Below, piece by piece: positions 17,000 through 27,100 of a stretch of 56,850 nt of DNA; the stretch's first letter is position 1, and each line of letters begins with the position of its first letter. Both the position numbers and the translations under genes were made by a program. The notes under the pieces were generated by a model. The model was not told the DNA's origin and did not search any database. It saw only the letters and a list, made by a program, of their open reading frames with translations. The stretch is taken from positions 1-56,850 of the IMG/VR virus record IMGVR_UViG_3300021371_000017. The stretch is one strand, 5' to 3'. Source of the DNA: a virus.

Positions 17000-17007
17000 T
17001 ATTTATA
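17000..17007 (+). promoter_or_regulatory. Candidate late promoter motif TATTTATA before the tape-measure gene
   Basis: Exact core in AAGTATTTATAATATAATAC, directly after the stop of the +1-frame ORF and 15 bases before the next ATG. Confidence 0.45.
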
Positions 17008-17022
17008 ATATAATACTTAATA

Positions 17023-19116
17023 ATGGCTAACAAAATTGGAGAAGCGGCAGATAACGCTAAAAACGCGATAAACGATATTAGTAAAGGTATGGACGGCTTA
17101 AATAAAGCCGCCGGACTTTTAGATACAACGGTATTAAATATAACCTCAAGTTTAGCGAGGATGATTATGCCGACATCAGTAATAGAAGATACTGCTAAAT
17201 TACAAGAACTAACATTTAATCTAACTACTAAGTCCATGGGACAAACTAGTGCGATTGGTAATGCGTTAATGACCACTATGGCTGAAGCCACATTTGAAAC
17301 TACTAAATTTGGAGTTGGATTAGAAGAGAACTTAATTTTAATACAACAAATAAATGATGTAATGGGGGTTAATACTTTACTATCTTCTGAGCAAGTTGAA
17401 AATATGCAACTCTTAGCACGTAACGCTGGACTTACATCTGCTGAGATAGTCCCAATTGTTGAAGGATTTAGAAATATTGGTGTAGGTACATCAGATGCAA
17501 TCTCAAAAATTAGTGACATGCAAAAACAAGCCAGGGATTATGGTATTAATGTTGGTAAGTTTATGAAAGATATAGGTAGTAACATAAAAATGTTATCTAG
17601 TTACAATTTTAAAGATGGTGTAGAAGGATTTTCTCGTATGGTGGCGAAGGCACAAGCGTTAAGGATGGACGTATCCCAAACGTTTTCACTTTCTGAAAAG
17701 TTACTTGACCCTGAAACGGCAATAGAAACTGCAGCCGGATTTCAGATGTTGGGAGGTGCTGTAGGAGATTTAGGTGACCCATTTAAATTACTACATTTAG
17801 CTCAGACAGACACTGAAGGATTGATGGATGCGGTTGTTGGTATGGCTGAAAGTGCTGCAGTATTTAATGAGGAAACTGGTGAGTTTGATATACCTGTTAC
17901 GGAAATGTATCGACTAAGAGAGGCTGCTAATTTAGCTGGAATGTCCTACCAAGATATGACTCAAACCGCATTTAAAGCCGCTGAAAGAACAAAAAAATTA
18001 GATATGTTGGGAACGGCCACAGTTCCTGAAGAGTTTAAAGAACTAGTTGCAAATATGAGTACAATTGAGGGAGGTGACTTAAAAGTGTCCATACCTACTT
18101 TTGATGAGGCGACTAAAAAGATGATTCCCGCAATTAAATCGGCAGCAGATTTAAATCAAGATGATTTTAAGGCGTTAAAAGAGCAACAAAGTAAGAATGA
18201 AATGAGCGATAGAGAAATCGCTATGGAACAACTTACAGCACTTCAAGAAATTGCGGGGGCCAATCAAAGCGCTAAGGCGGCAACTACTTTAGTGGGTGTA
18301 AAAACTGATGGAGTGATTGATGCTTTAGGTGGTTTAGATGCTTACGCTGAAGTTGTTAGGGAAGGTTTAGACGCCTCTATTAATGAAGAAAATTTAAAAA
18401 TTTATGGAAACGCGTTAACTCAGAATATCGCTGAAGGATTTCAAGATGAAGAAGCAAGAAAACATTTTAAAAATGCCGCATTTAACATTTCATCTACATT
18501 TGGAACCGCGATTGAGACGTCACTTATAGATATGAATGATAAGTTACCCGAAACTAACTTAATGAAAGATTCTGGTCTTAGTGTTGAGGATTTTATAACC
18601 GCAGCATATCAATCAACTGAGAGTGGACTTACAGAATTTAAAACTAAAATGGAAGGTTTAATACCTGATAGTGTTTTAGCTCAACTTACTACAGCCAAAA
18701 CACTATTTGGTAATTTTAGTGATATAGTTGGTGATTTAGCTACAAATGCTGCTATGTTTTTGGGTGAAAATATAGACGATGCGGCTGCCGGAACACCTGA
18801 CACATCTGCAGACACAACCTCACCTGTGAATCAGGATTTTATTTCTAGACCTGGAATGCCCGTTCAAAGATTCTTGAAAGATGATATAATAATTGGTGGA
18901 ACTAGTTTATTAGAAAATATGGACGACACCGGCAATAATGTTAATGGTGAAATTAATCTAAATGTGGGTGGTAAAATAGATTTATCGGTTGACGGAAGAA
19001 ATCTCCCACAAAACATATCATCTGAACAATTGGCAAATGAAATTGTTAATAACCCTACTTTTACAAGTAAACTAATGACAATACTTACCGATTCTAATAA
19101 TACATATTCCGCTTAA
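17023..19116 (+). CDS. Tail tape measure protein
   Basis: 697 residues, mostly helical, Ala/Met/Lys/Asp-rich, with repeated short hydrophobic clusters and no Cys. It begins MANKIGEAADNAKNAIND, a coiled-coil-like entry. The C-terminal 60 residues turn beta-like (INLNVGGKIDLSVDG). This shape, the length and the place after the tube and chaperone genes identify a tape measure. T4 gp29 has 590 residues; using the usual relation of about 1.5 angstrom per residue, a tail near 100 nm is expected. The protein is held in the tube and is released at infection. Confidence 0.85.
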   Translation: MANKIGEAADNAKNAINDISKGMDGLNKAAGLLDTTVLNITSSLARMIMPTSVIEDTAKLQELTFNLTTKSMGQTSAIGNALMTTMAEATFETTKFGVGLEENLILIQQINDVMGVNTLLSSEQVENMQLLARNAGLTSAEIVPIVEGFRNIGVGTSDAISKISDMQKQARDYGINVGKFMKDIGSNIKMLSSYNFKDGVEGFSRMVAKAQALRMDVSQTFSLSEKLLDPETAIETAAGFQMLGGAVGDLGDPFKLLHLAQTDTEGLMDAVVGMAESAAVFNEETGEFDIPVTEMYRLREAANLAGMSYQDMTQTAFKAAERTKKLDMLGTATVPEEFKELVANMSTIEGGDLKVSIPTFDEATKKMIPAIKSAADLNQDDFKALKEQQSKNEMSDREIAMEQLTALQEIAGANQSAKAATTLVGVKTDGVIDALGGLDAYAEVVREGLDASINEENLKIYGNALTQNIAEGFQDEEARKHFKNAAFNISSTFGTAIETSLIDMNDKLPETNLMKDSGLSVEDFITAAYQSTESGLTEFKTKMEGLIPDSVLAQLTTAKTLFGNFSDIVGDLATNAAMFLGENIDDAAAGTPDTSADTTSPVNQDFISRPGMPVQRFLKDDIIIGGTSLLENMDDTGNNVNGEINLNVGGKIDLSVDGRNLPQNISSEQLANEIVNNPTFTSKLMTILTDSNNTYSA

Positions 19117-19132
19117 AAATGAATATTTAATC

Positions 19133-19140
19133 TATTTATA
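19133..19140 (+). promoter_or_regulatory. Candidate late promoter motif TATTTATA before the OmpA-domain baseplate gene
   Basis: Exact core in AATCTATTTATATAAAAATAG, 15 bases before the ATG at 19156. The trailing ATAAAA matches the minus-strand copies at 5375 and 6971. Confidence 0.45.
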
Positions 19141-19155
19141 TAAAAATAGATTCGT

Positions 19156-22100
19156 ATGGCGAACCAATCAAATAGTCAATTAACGTTTAGCGCTACTGAA
19201 GGTTTTAGAAAAAAACTTTTAGTAAGGAATTTAGAACCATATGCTGAAGGTTATAAAGGTAATGATTCACCGGGTAATTCGGAGTTCTCAATTAACGATG
19301 TTGCAGTTTTAGATGCCATTAGAATCGAAGAGTCTCAAGTAACTGACCAAGCACAAAAAAGAGCGTTTATACAAAATCAATATGGACCTGAAGGTGGATT
19401 CAATGATTTAATAAACATTAGAGATATAGAAAGAAAAATAGAACAACGAGAGACGTACTATACGTTTGTTGCTTCAACGTACAACTCACTTACTCTACTG
19501 ACAACTTTAGACCCTATGGGTTCCAACGGAAGACTAGCACAAGATTCTACATTAGCTCAAATAGCAGGAAACCAACTAAAAACACAATTTCAATTTAGAG
19601 TTGCGGAAGAAACCTATCAACAAACACTTGGTAGGGTAAATATACTTGATGCGTTAGGAGACCCTTTTGATGTGTTAGCCATTGCGACTGGAAATGAACA
19701 ATTAATTGAAAGTGACTGGAAAATTTCTGTCCCAAATAACATAGTAGGTAAAGGTTTAGATTTTATAAGTAGAATTTCTGGAATATACTCACCATACTCA
19801 TGGATACCAGGAAGTTATTTTGGTGAAGTGGCTCAACAATCTAGTATTAATCAGGCTTCAGGTAATAAAGGTGAATTCAGTAGTAGAGGTACATTACTTC
19901 CACAAGCCAATAAAAAGTCGTCTGACACATTCATATCAAATACAGGTAGGGGACAAACTAAAAGATTATTTAAGAGTATATCATTAAATGTTTTTGCACC
20001 TGACTATACCGAAAATAGTAGAAGTTTTGGGTTACGAGCTCCCGCCGGAAATTACTACGTAGGGAGTAAAGAACAAGAATTAACTGATATGGTCGCTCCG
20101 GCAGGTGAATTACCCACAGACCAATTTGGTAATAAGGTAAGAACCGCAGTAAGGGGGTATGGTGAAATTGCCAAATTATATGAAACCAAAGACGGACCAA
20201 ACGATTTTAAATTTGGATTAAACGGAAGTAAATTTTTAAGGTCTAACACCAAAACCAATAGTAATTATGACGCACCTAGACTACAAGGAGGTTTTACTTG
20301 GACAAGTACAGACAGTGATGATGCCGCCGGTAGATTTGTAAGTGAGGGTGGAGGATTAGAGTCTATGGACGTTAATTTTAAACAGGCGGTTCAATCTAGT
20401 TGGGAGGGTACTGTTTCAACACAATATACCTTTACTCAAGGGTCTATATTAGACGACACACAAAGGTTAGTTTACGCGGCAGACCAATTAAAGGGGGATG
20501 CTAGATTACAACACGTTGGTAATGCGATTAATCAAGTTTCTAAAGTTTTTAATGACGGAACTAGAGAGATGACTAAAGGTTCAAGGGTTTATAAATATGA
20601 GGACCAATCAACAGGAGAAATAAAAGGAATAGAGTATTGTAGAGTTTTCACTAAAGATATACCGTACTTTAGTAACGATGAATTACAAAAAAGTGAGGGT
20701 ATAACAACAAAAAATAGAAAATTCACATATTCAGTACTGGATAATACCTATAATTTAAATATCGCACCTTGGAGAGGTAATGAATCGACTAATATCCAAG
20801 ACGGAAAGGTAAAAAAGTACATGTTTTCGATAGAAAATTTAGCTTGGAGAACATCCTCTAAACCTGGTTTTACAGTACAAGATTTACCTTCATGTGAAAG
20901 AGGTCCGAACGGTGGTAGAATTATGTGGTTCCCACCATATGATATGAAAGTAAGTGAACAAAATAGTGCTGACTGGACTACAAATCAATTTTTAGGAAGA
21001 CCTGAACCCATTTACACATATAATTACACGACTAGACAGGGTAATTTAAACTGGAAGATAGTTGTTGACCACCCATCAATATTGAACGCTATAGTCGATA
21101 AAGAATTAGACGGGAAAGACAACCAAAAGATAAATGATATTGTTGATTCATTCTTTGCAGGATGTAGAAAATATGATATTTACGAATTAGCTCAGAGGTT
21201 TCCTCAGTTTACTCTTAAAGATATATATGATATTGTGACTACAACACAAAATGTCACTGACTATGAATATTTTCAAAATGAAATACAAAGCACTCAGATA
21301 ACAACCACAGAGCCCGTCATTGAAGAATATACACCCATAATAACTACAAATGATTATAGTTATTCGTTCTACTTTGACAATGATGTTCCTGGCCCCCAAA
21401 ACGCAAACTCAACCACCACCGAAGAGTCTTACTCGTCTAATTTATCCGCATATATTCTTAATCAAGCGAATTATTATACATACGCCGATGAGGACCAAAA
21501 AGAACCTACTGGAGTATTCTTCCAAGAAAATATTTTTAATATTGAACAAAAAACAAAAGAATTATGTGTTAAAATAAAAGAAGCGATTGATAAGGGAGCT
21601 ATAGTTAATATAAAATTAGAGGGTTCCGCCTCTTCACCTAATAGTGATGCGTACAATTTATCCTTAAGTAAAAGAAGGGTAGACTCAGTAAAAAAATATA
21701 TTTTAAGTTTTTCAGATTTAGACAAGCATCAAGATAAGTTAAATATTATTGAAGTGACCGTAGGTGAAAACACAAATATTAATGGTGTTTCGTGTAGTGA
21801 AGAATTAACAGGAGCTGACAAAATATATTCCACAGCAGCTATGGGGTGTAGAGCGGTTTCCTTTGCCACTACAATTGAGGAAATTCCACCAGAACCCAAT
21901 CCACAAGACTTAGAGCCTATTATTGAAGAAACAATTATAACTGAAACCGTTACAGGTAAGACGGAAGTTCAAAGACAAATAGAAGCCAAAGAAGTGAGAG
22001 AAAAAAGAAATGTTGCTAAGATAATAGTCAAAAAATTACTAACCGAGTGCGACTACTTCAACAAAATGAAAGAGGACTCACCACAAGTATATCAAGGAAT

Positions 22101-23871
22101 AAAAGATAAACTTAGTTTTTTTCATCCGACATTTCACTCAATAACACCTGAAGGACTAAACTCACGTCTTACTTTTTTACAACAATGTTTAAGACCCGGA
22201 GACACAATACCGGTAATAGGTGAAGACGGTAAACCTAGACAGGGAGATATAAAAAATACTGCGTTTGGTTCACCACCTATTTGTATATTAAGAATAGGTG
22301 ATTTTTATCATACTAAAATTGTTATACAACAAATGAGTATTAATTATGAACCATTAACGTTTGATTTAAATCCGGAAGGTATAGGAGTTCAACCAATGAT
22401 TGCCGATATAAATATGTCATTTAATTTTATAGGGGGACAAGGTCTTAAAGAACCTGTTAGTAGATTACAAAATGCGGTTTCATTTAATTATTTTGGTAAT
22501 ACTGAAATATATGATGAACGTTCAGTACCTACAGAAGATACTACAGATTTGGATAGGTCCGAGTTAGATAAAATAGAGGCGAATAGTAACTTTACAGTTA
22601 AAGACGGGAAAGTTGAAAGGACCGAAGAGGCTGGCGAAACTATAGGACAGGTAACGTCTACAGAGGTTGAAGATTTTTTAACGGGTGATATTAACTATAA
22701 ATCATTTATGAAAGATTATGTTTTAAAATCTCAGGCATATGTACAAAATGTAATTAGTTCTTTAGAAACAATAAGCAGATTACAATCTAAGATTGGTGTG
22801 TGTTACTTCACACAAGATAGACTCTATACCAATGGAACTTCAACTGGATACCTAAGCGGTTCCGATGGATTTACTACAAGAATTTTTGGTAAACCAATTA
22901 AACTACAAGATAAAGAATCCGACCTTAAAACTAAATTAATAGAAGATATTGATAACAATTTAAATCCTTTCTTAAAGAGTCCATTTACTAATATTGACAA
23001 ACAAAACTTCAAAAACAGTGATGTTAAAAAATTCAAAAAAAATCTAAAATCTTTTATTAATCTAAGGATGGGAGTATTTCAAAGTATTTTTAACAGTAAA
23101 ATTACGGACTTATTAAATGTTCAGACCGATTTTGTTAGACAAAACGATATTTCAAATTTAATTACGGCAAATACGGATGGGTATAAAAATAAAACAGGAA
23201 GTATAGATATTTTTGAACTCTCAGGTAGTAGTACTGTTGACCCATCATCATCACAGGCAAATACAAATTTAGAAATGATTGCGGACATACAAACAGTTGC
23301 GGGAGATTTAGAGGCGTTCTATAACATTCTATTTGATGATGAACTTGGAAAATACCCAAGGAAAGACAATCTTTATCAAGGGTTTTTATCTGAAGACTAT
23401 GATACTGAACCACAAACAAGATTTTGCACTGCATCGTATTTTAACATATTAAATGACCCTGAATCTGTTAAAAAAACAATTTTAGGTGAAGAGCTTATAC
23501 TTAAAGAGGATTGGGTAAAATATATAAATGAAATTCTATACGGTTTTGATGCGCTAACAATCCCTAACACATCAGAATCACTTGACGGACAAGACCCGAT
23601 AACGATTGATGGACAGTCAGGATTGGTTGACGTATATAAAGAATTAAAACGTTCGTCCGACCTAGAAATATCTTCTTTAAAGTCTGGATTCTCTCAGAAA
23701 TTTACATTGTATAATCCATTTAATTTAGAAAAAGAAAGAAACTTTACGTACATACAAAAACCACAATCGCAGGCTGACAGCAATCAAGTGTTTTATTTTA
23801 ATACAATATTTACTGATGGTATAAACTCAGGGACAGACTTAGAATTTAACGGAAAATATACATTTAACTAA
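19156..23871 (+). CDS. Large baseplate/hub-associated protein with OmpA-like peptidoglycan-binding domain
   Basis: 1571 residues. Residues about 800-900 contain an OmpA-C-like domain: VNIKLEGSASSP near 816-827 followed by NLSLSKRRVDSVKKYI near 834-849, the helix that binds peptidoglycan in OmpA, Pal and MotB. The first 750 residues are beta-rich with a WRTSSKPGFTVQDLPSC segment; a later part (CLRPGDTIPVIGEDGKPR, then a GDFYHTKIVIQQMSINYEPL strand pair) looks like a baseplate hub fold. It overlaps the next ATG by one base and is in the hub gene cluster. An anchoring or cell-wall-sensing role at injection is inferred. Such a domain inside a giant baseplate protein is unusual. Confidence 0.75.
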   Translation: MANQSNSQLTFSATEGFRKKLLVRNLEPYAEGYKGNDSPGNSEFSINDVAVLDAIRIEESQVTDQAQKRAFIQNQYGPEGGFNDLINIRDIERKIEQRETYYTFVASTYNSLTLLTTLDPMGSNGRLAQDSTLAQIAGNQLKTQFQFRVAEETYQQTLGRVNILDALGDPFDVLAIATGNEQLIESDWKISVPNNIVGKGLDFISRISGIYSPYSWIPGSYFGEVAQQSSINQASGNKGEFSSRGTLLPQANKKSSDTFISNTGRGQTKRLFKSISLNVFAPDYTENSRSFGLRAPAGNYYVGSKEQELTDMVAPAGELPTDQFGNKVRTAVRGYGEIAKLYETKDGPNDFKFGLNGSKFLRSNTKTNSNYDAPRLQGGFTWTSTDSDDAAGRFVSEGGGLESMDVNFKQAVQSSWEGTVSTQYTFTQGSILDDTQRLVYAADQLKGDARLQHVGNAINQVSKVFNDGTREMTKGSRVYKYEDQSTGEIKGIEYCRVFTKDIPYFSNDELQKSEGITTKNRKFTYSVLDNTYNLNIAPWRGNESTNIQDGKVKKYMFSIENLAWRTSSKPGFTVQDLPSCERGPNGGRIMWFPPYDMKVSEQNSADWTTNQFLGRPEPIYTYNYTTRQGNLNWKIVVDHPSILNAIVDKELDGKDNQKINDIVDSFFAGCRKYDIYELAQRFPQFTLKDIYDIVTTTQNVTDYEYFQNEIQSTQITTTEPVIEEYTPIITTNDYSYSFYFDNDVPGPQNANSTTTEESYSSNLSAYILNQANYYTYADEDQKEPTGVFFQENIFNIEQKTKELCVKIKEAIDKGAIVNIKLEGSASSPNSDAYNLSLSKRRVDSVKKYILSFSDLDKHQDKLNIIEVTVGENTNINGVSCSEELTGADKIYSTAAMGCRAVSFATTIEEIPPEPNPQDLEPIIEETIITETVTGKTEVQRQIEAKEVREKRNVAKIIVKKLLTECDYFNKMKEDSPQVYQGIKDKLSFFHPTFHSITPEGLNSRLTFLQQCLRPGDTIPVIGEDGKPRQGDIKNTAFGSPPICILRIGDFYHTKIVIQQMSINYEPLTFDLNPEGIGVQPMIADINMSFNFIGGQGLKEPVSRLQNAVSFNYFGNTEIYDERSVPTEDTTDLDRSELDKIEANSNFTVKDGKVERTEEAGETIGQVTSTEVEDFLTGDINYKSFMKDYVLKSQAYVQNVISSLETISRLQSKIGVCYFTQDRLYTNGTSTGYLSGSDGFTTRIFGKPIKLQDKESDLKTKLIEDIDNNLNPFLKSPFTNIDKQNFKNSDVKKFKKNLKSFINLRMGVFQSIFNSKITDLLNVQTDFVRQNDISNLITANTDGYKNKTGSIDIFELSGSSTVDPSSSQANTNLEMIADIQTVAGDLEAFYNILFDDELGKYPRKDNLYQGFLSEDYDTEPQTRFCTASYFNILNDPESVKKTILGEELILKEDWVKYINEILYGFDALTIPNTSESLDGQDPITIDGQSGLVDVYKELKRSSDLEISSLKSGFSQKFTLYNPFNLEKERNFTYIQKPQSQADSNQVFYFNTIFTDGINSGTDLEFNGKYTFN

Positions 23872-24188
23872 TGAGATACTACGACAGATATCAAGACTTC
23901 TTAATCAACGGAAAACAAACGGTTGTACCGTTTGTGTCATTACCTGCAAAACCCACAGATAAAAAATTTATTTATAAAGTGACACAGAGTAGGTTAGATA
24001 AATTAAGCCAAGAATTTTATGGTACTCCTTATTTTGGTTGGTTAATATTAATGGCTAACCCAAAATATGGTGGGTTGGAAAACAACATTAGTGACGGGTC
24101 AGTTTTAATTATACCCTTTCCTTTGGTAAATTCTTTACAAGATTATAAAAAGGCATTAGACACTCACTTCTTCTATTATGGCAGGTAA
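23871..24188 (+). CDS. gp53/LysM-like baseplate wedge protein
   Basis: 105 residues. The middle, FIYKVTQSRLDKLSQEFYG (about 34-52), then YFGWLILMANPKYGG and a terminal GSVLIIPFP, is the LysM-like pattern of T4 gp53-type wedge proteins (strand, helix, helix, strand). In T4, gp53 completes the wedge and joins it to the hub. It is tightly coupled to both neighbours: the start overlaps the upstream stop (TAATG) and the end overlaps the next start by 11 bases. T4 gp53 is 196 residues, so this is a short form. Confidence 0.75.
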   Translation: MRYYDRYQDFLINGKQTVVPFVSLPAKPTDKKFIYKVTQSRLDKLSQEFYGTPYFGWLILMANPKYGGLENNISDGSVLIIPFPLVNSLQDYKKALDTHFFYYGR

Positions 24189-27100
24189 CAAATTTTTTAA
24201 CAATCAAGACGTATATGTAGAAACAGACTATGACAACATAATAATTATAGACCCAAATAAAGTTGTTGATAGTGATGGTACAGTATCTGAACGGTTAATC
24301 AACCAAGAAGAGTTAGTTATGTACGCTAATTTAGAGACTAAAGTTATACCTAGAAGTAAATTAGTTGTGGGTAGTAATTTTCAGGATACTATTGAAAATA
24401 TACGAATAGGGGCGTTAGACCAAGATAAGTCTACTGTTATAAATTTTATGAAACCTCAGACCGTTAATAATGGTCAAGCTCAAACGCAAGACGATTACTT
24501 AGATACCTCATGGACTGATAATTTAACTTTAGGTCAAAATAGAGGTGGGGACGCTGACAGTCAAATGTTAGGAATTACTAATATTTCAGTTAAAGTTAAT
24601 GCGTCTTTTGCTGCTATAGTTAGTATTGAAATGGAGGATGTGCAAGGAAGAGTTCTATTTGAACAAGGAGAAAACTCACCGTATAGTGCATTCTTTCAGT
24701 TCCCATATCCATTATTTACATTAACACTTAAAGGATACTATGGTAAGGCTATTAGGTATGAGTTAATGTTAAAAGATTTTAACGCTAGATTTGAACCATC
24801 TTCAGGTAACTATAAAATCAGTACCAATTTTATAAGTCGAACATATGCAATGTTATCGGACATTCCAATAGAGGCGTTATTTGCATTACCACATATGTAC
24901 AGTAGGACTACAACAATAGGAACTAATAAGACTAGTAGTCAACCAGGTTTGGATACACAAGAATTACGTCAAATAAAATCCACAAAAGGTTACGACACAA
25001 TTAAAGAGGTCTACTCCGCTTACAAAGCCAAAGGACTCATAGAAGATAATTTTCCAGAGTTAACAATTAATCAAATGTTAATGAAACTACAAAATTTTGA
25101 AAGGTATGTTATGGAGGCCTATGGTAAGGAAGACATGTCTCCACTAACTGAAATTCAAAAATACTCAAACACGATTACAGAATATAGGAATCAAATATAT
25201 GGGTTATTTACGGATAATTGGTTTAGTGAAAATATTAGTAACAGGTTAGGTTTAATAGACAGAACACCAAACTCACCTATATTATATCCCATAAAAAATA
25301 ACGGAGGAAAAAACGAAAAACTACAAAAAAGAAAAGACTCAATCTCAAACTTAGAAAGTATAATTAAAAAATACAATACCATACTTAATGAAAATCCTGT
25401 TTTTGGTACTAATGGGAGTGTGAAAGTGAATGGAAAAAAAATAGAGACTTCATTAAATTGTGATATTAAGATATCTGACTTTAAGAAACAAAAACCGACA
25501 GAATCGGAAGTGGATTATAATAATACATATGAGTTAAGATACAAAGCGACGCCTACTGAGTTAGAGTTATCCGACTTTAAAAATAATGTGATTATAAAGG
25601 AACTTGCGGTGCCACCTACAGTTGTTAACGCGGAAACATTGACAGTCGAAGAAGATTCTTTATTAAATCAGTATATTGTATTTGGAGACCAAAATAATTC
25701 TAACAATTTAACTAAAAATAGTTTTTTAAGAAAATTAGAAGAATTACAAGATAATTTTGAAACTAAAAAACAACAAGTTGAAGAAACAATTTCTTATGCT
25801 TTAGCCGAAAAAATAAAGTCTCCTGATGTTGGTTTAGGATTTAACCCTACAATAAATAACGTTATGGCTGTGATATGTGCATCCGCAGACGGATTTTTAA
25901 GGTTAATGGATAAAGTTCACGATGATGCTTGGGATAAAAGAAAAGACCCCATTAGAGTTGGTGCCATTATGTCACCCGAAAAATCGGAAGGAACAGAGAC
26001 AACTATGGTAAACGCCTTATTAAATGGGCTAAGTGCTTACGGAACTGAAAAAGAAGATTCACCAACAATATACCCGTGGCCTCAATATTTTGTAACCTCT
26101 ATAGATGAGGATGGTAACGAGCTATATGAAGACAAATATCCTGGCGACTCGTCGGAAGTTAATAAAGTACAAGGGTGGAAATATAGTGTGTGGCCTGAAA
26201 TACAGTTTGTTGAAGAGTTTGTTAAAGGGTCGGTACAGATTGAAAATCAAACATTAGGTTTTAACTATCCCAACGAACTTAAAGAAAACCCATTTATTAG
26301 TTGTAACGCCATTGAGTTCCCATTTCAAGGACAGCCATATAATGATTTAAGGATTGTTTCATTTTTTTACGAATTATTTGAAAGAACTTTTTTAAATTCT
26401 AACTACACTAAATTATATAGAGAAAGTGGCTACAATAATGAATTGTATAGTGTTTTCAGTGATTTTGAATACATTAATTTACAAGAATCGGTAGTAAAAT
26501 CTCCTGAATTAATTGAACTATTAAAAAACTTTTCATTCAGTTACGAAAACTTATTAAAATACATGAGAAGTATTTCTAATAACGGACAGGGTCAGAGTTG
26601 GAATTTATTTAACAGGGGTGATTTTACTACCCCATATATTAAGTCTTTAATAAATCAAGATTTTGGGGTTTATAAACTTTCATATTTAGAGGGTAATTCG
26701 ATTAGGGTATCCTCGTCTAGTGAGAGTAGTGATAAACTGATAAAATATCTTAACTCAAATCAATCAGACGAGTTAACATTTACGGATGGTTATCCATTTA
26801 ATAACCTTACTTGGTTACAAAACAATCTATCGGAAGGGAGTAAAGTCAATTCTATAAGAATTAGTAACGACACTTCTAAAATGTTTTCATTTAACGAGGA
26901 CCAAAAGACAATAGCTTCGTTTTCTAATGAGGACGAAACATATGATAAAAAAATGTTTTCATATTTTGAATGGATAACAAACACGTCCACCTCACCTAAC
27001 CAAGAAGTTTCGGAAATTAATCCAAATCCAAACAGTAACAGTGAAAATATATTTGAGACTAATAATCAAGTAATTAACTATTATAATAATAGAACAAAAG

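Noticed and set aside
16364-17519. Long minus-strand ORFs under the gp26-like and tape-measure genes
   Set aside because: They are opposite strongly supported genes and have Ser/Leu/Ile-rich shadow composition.
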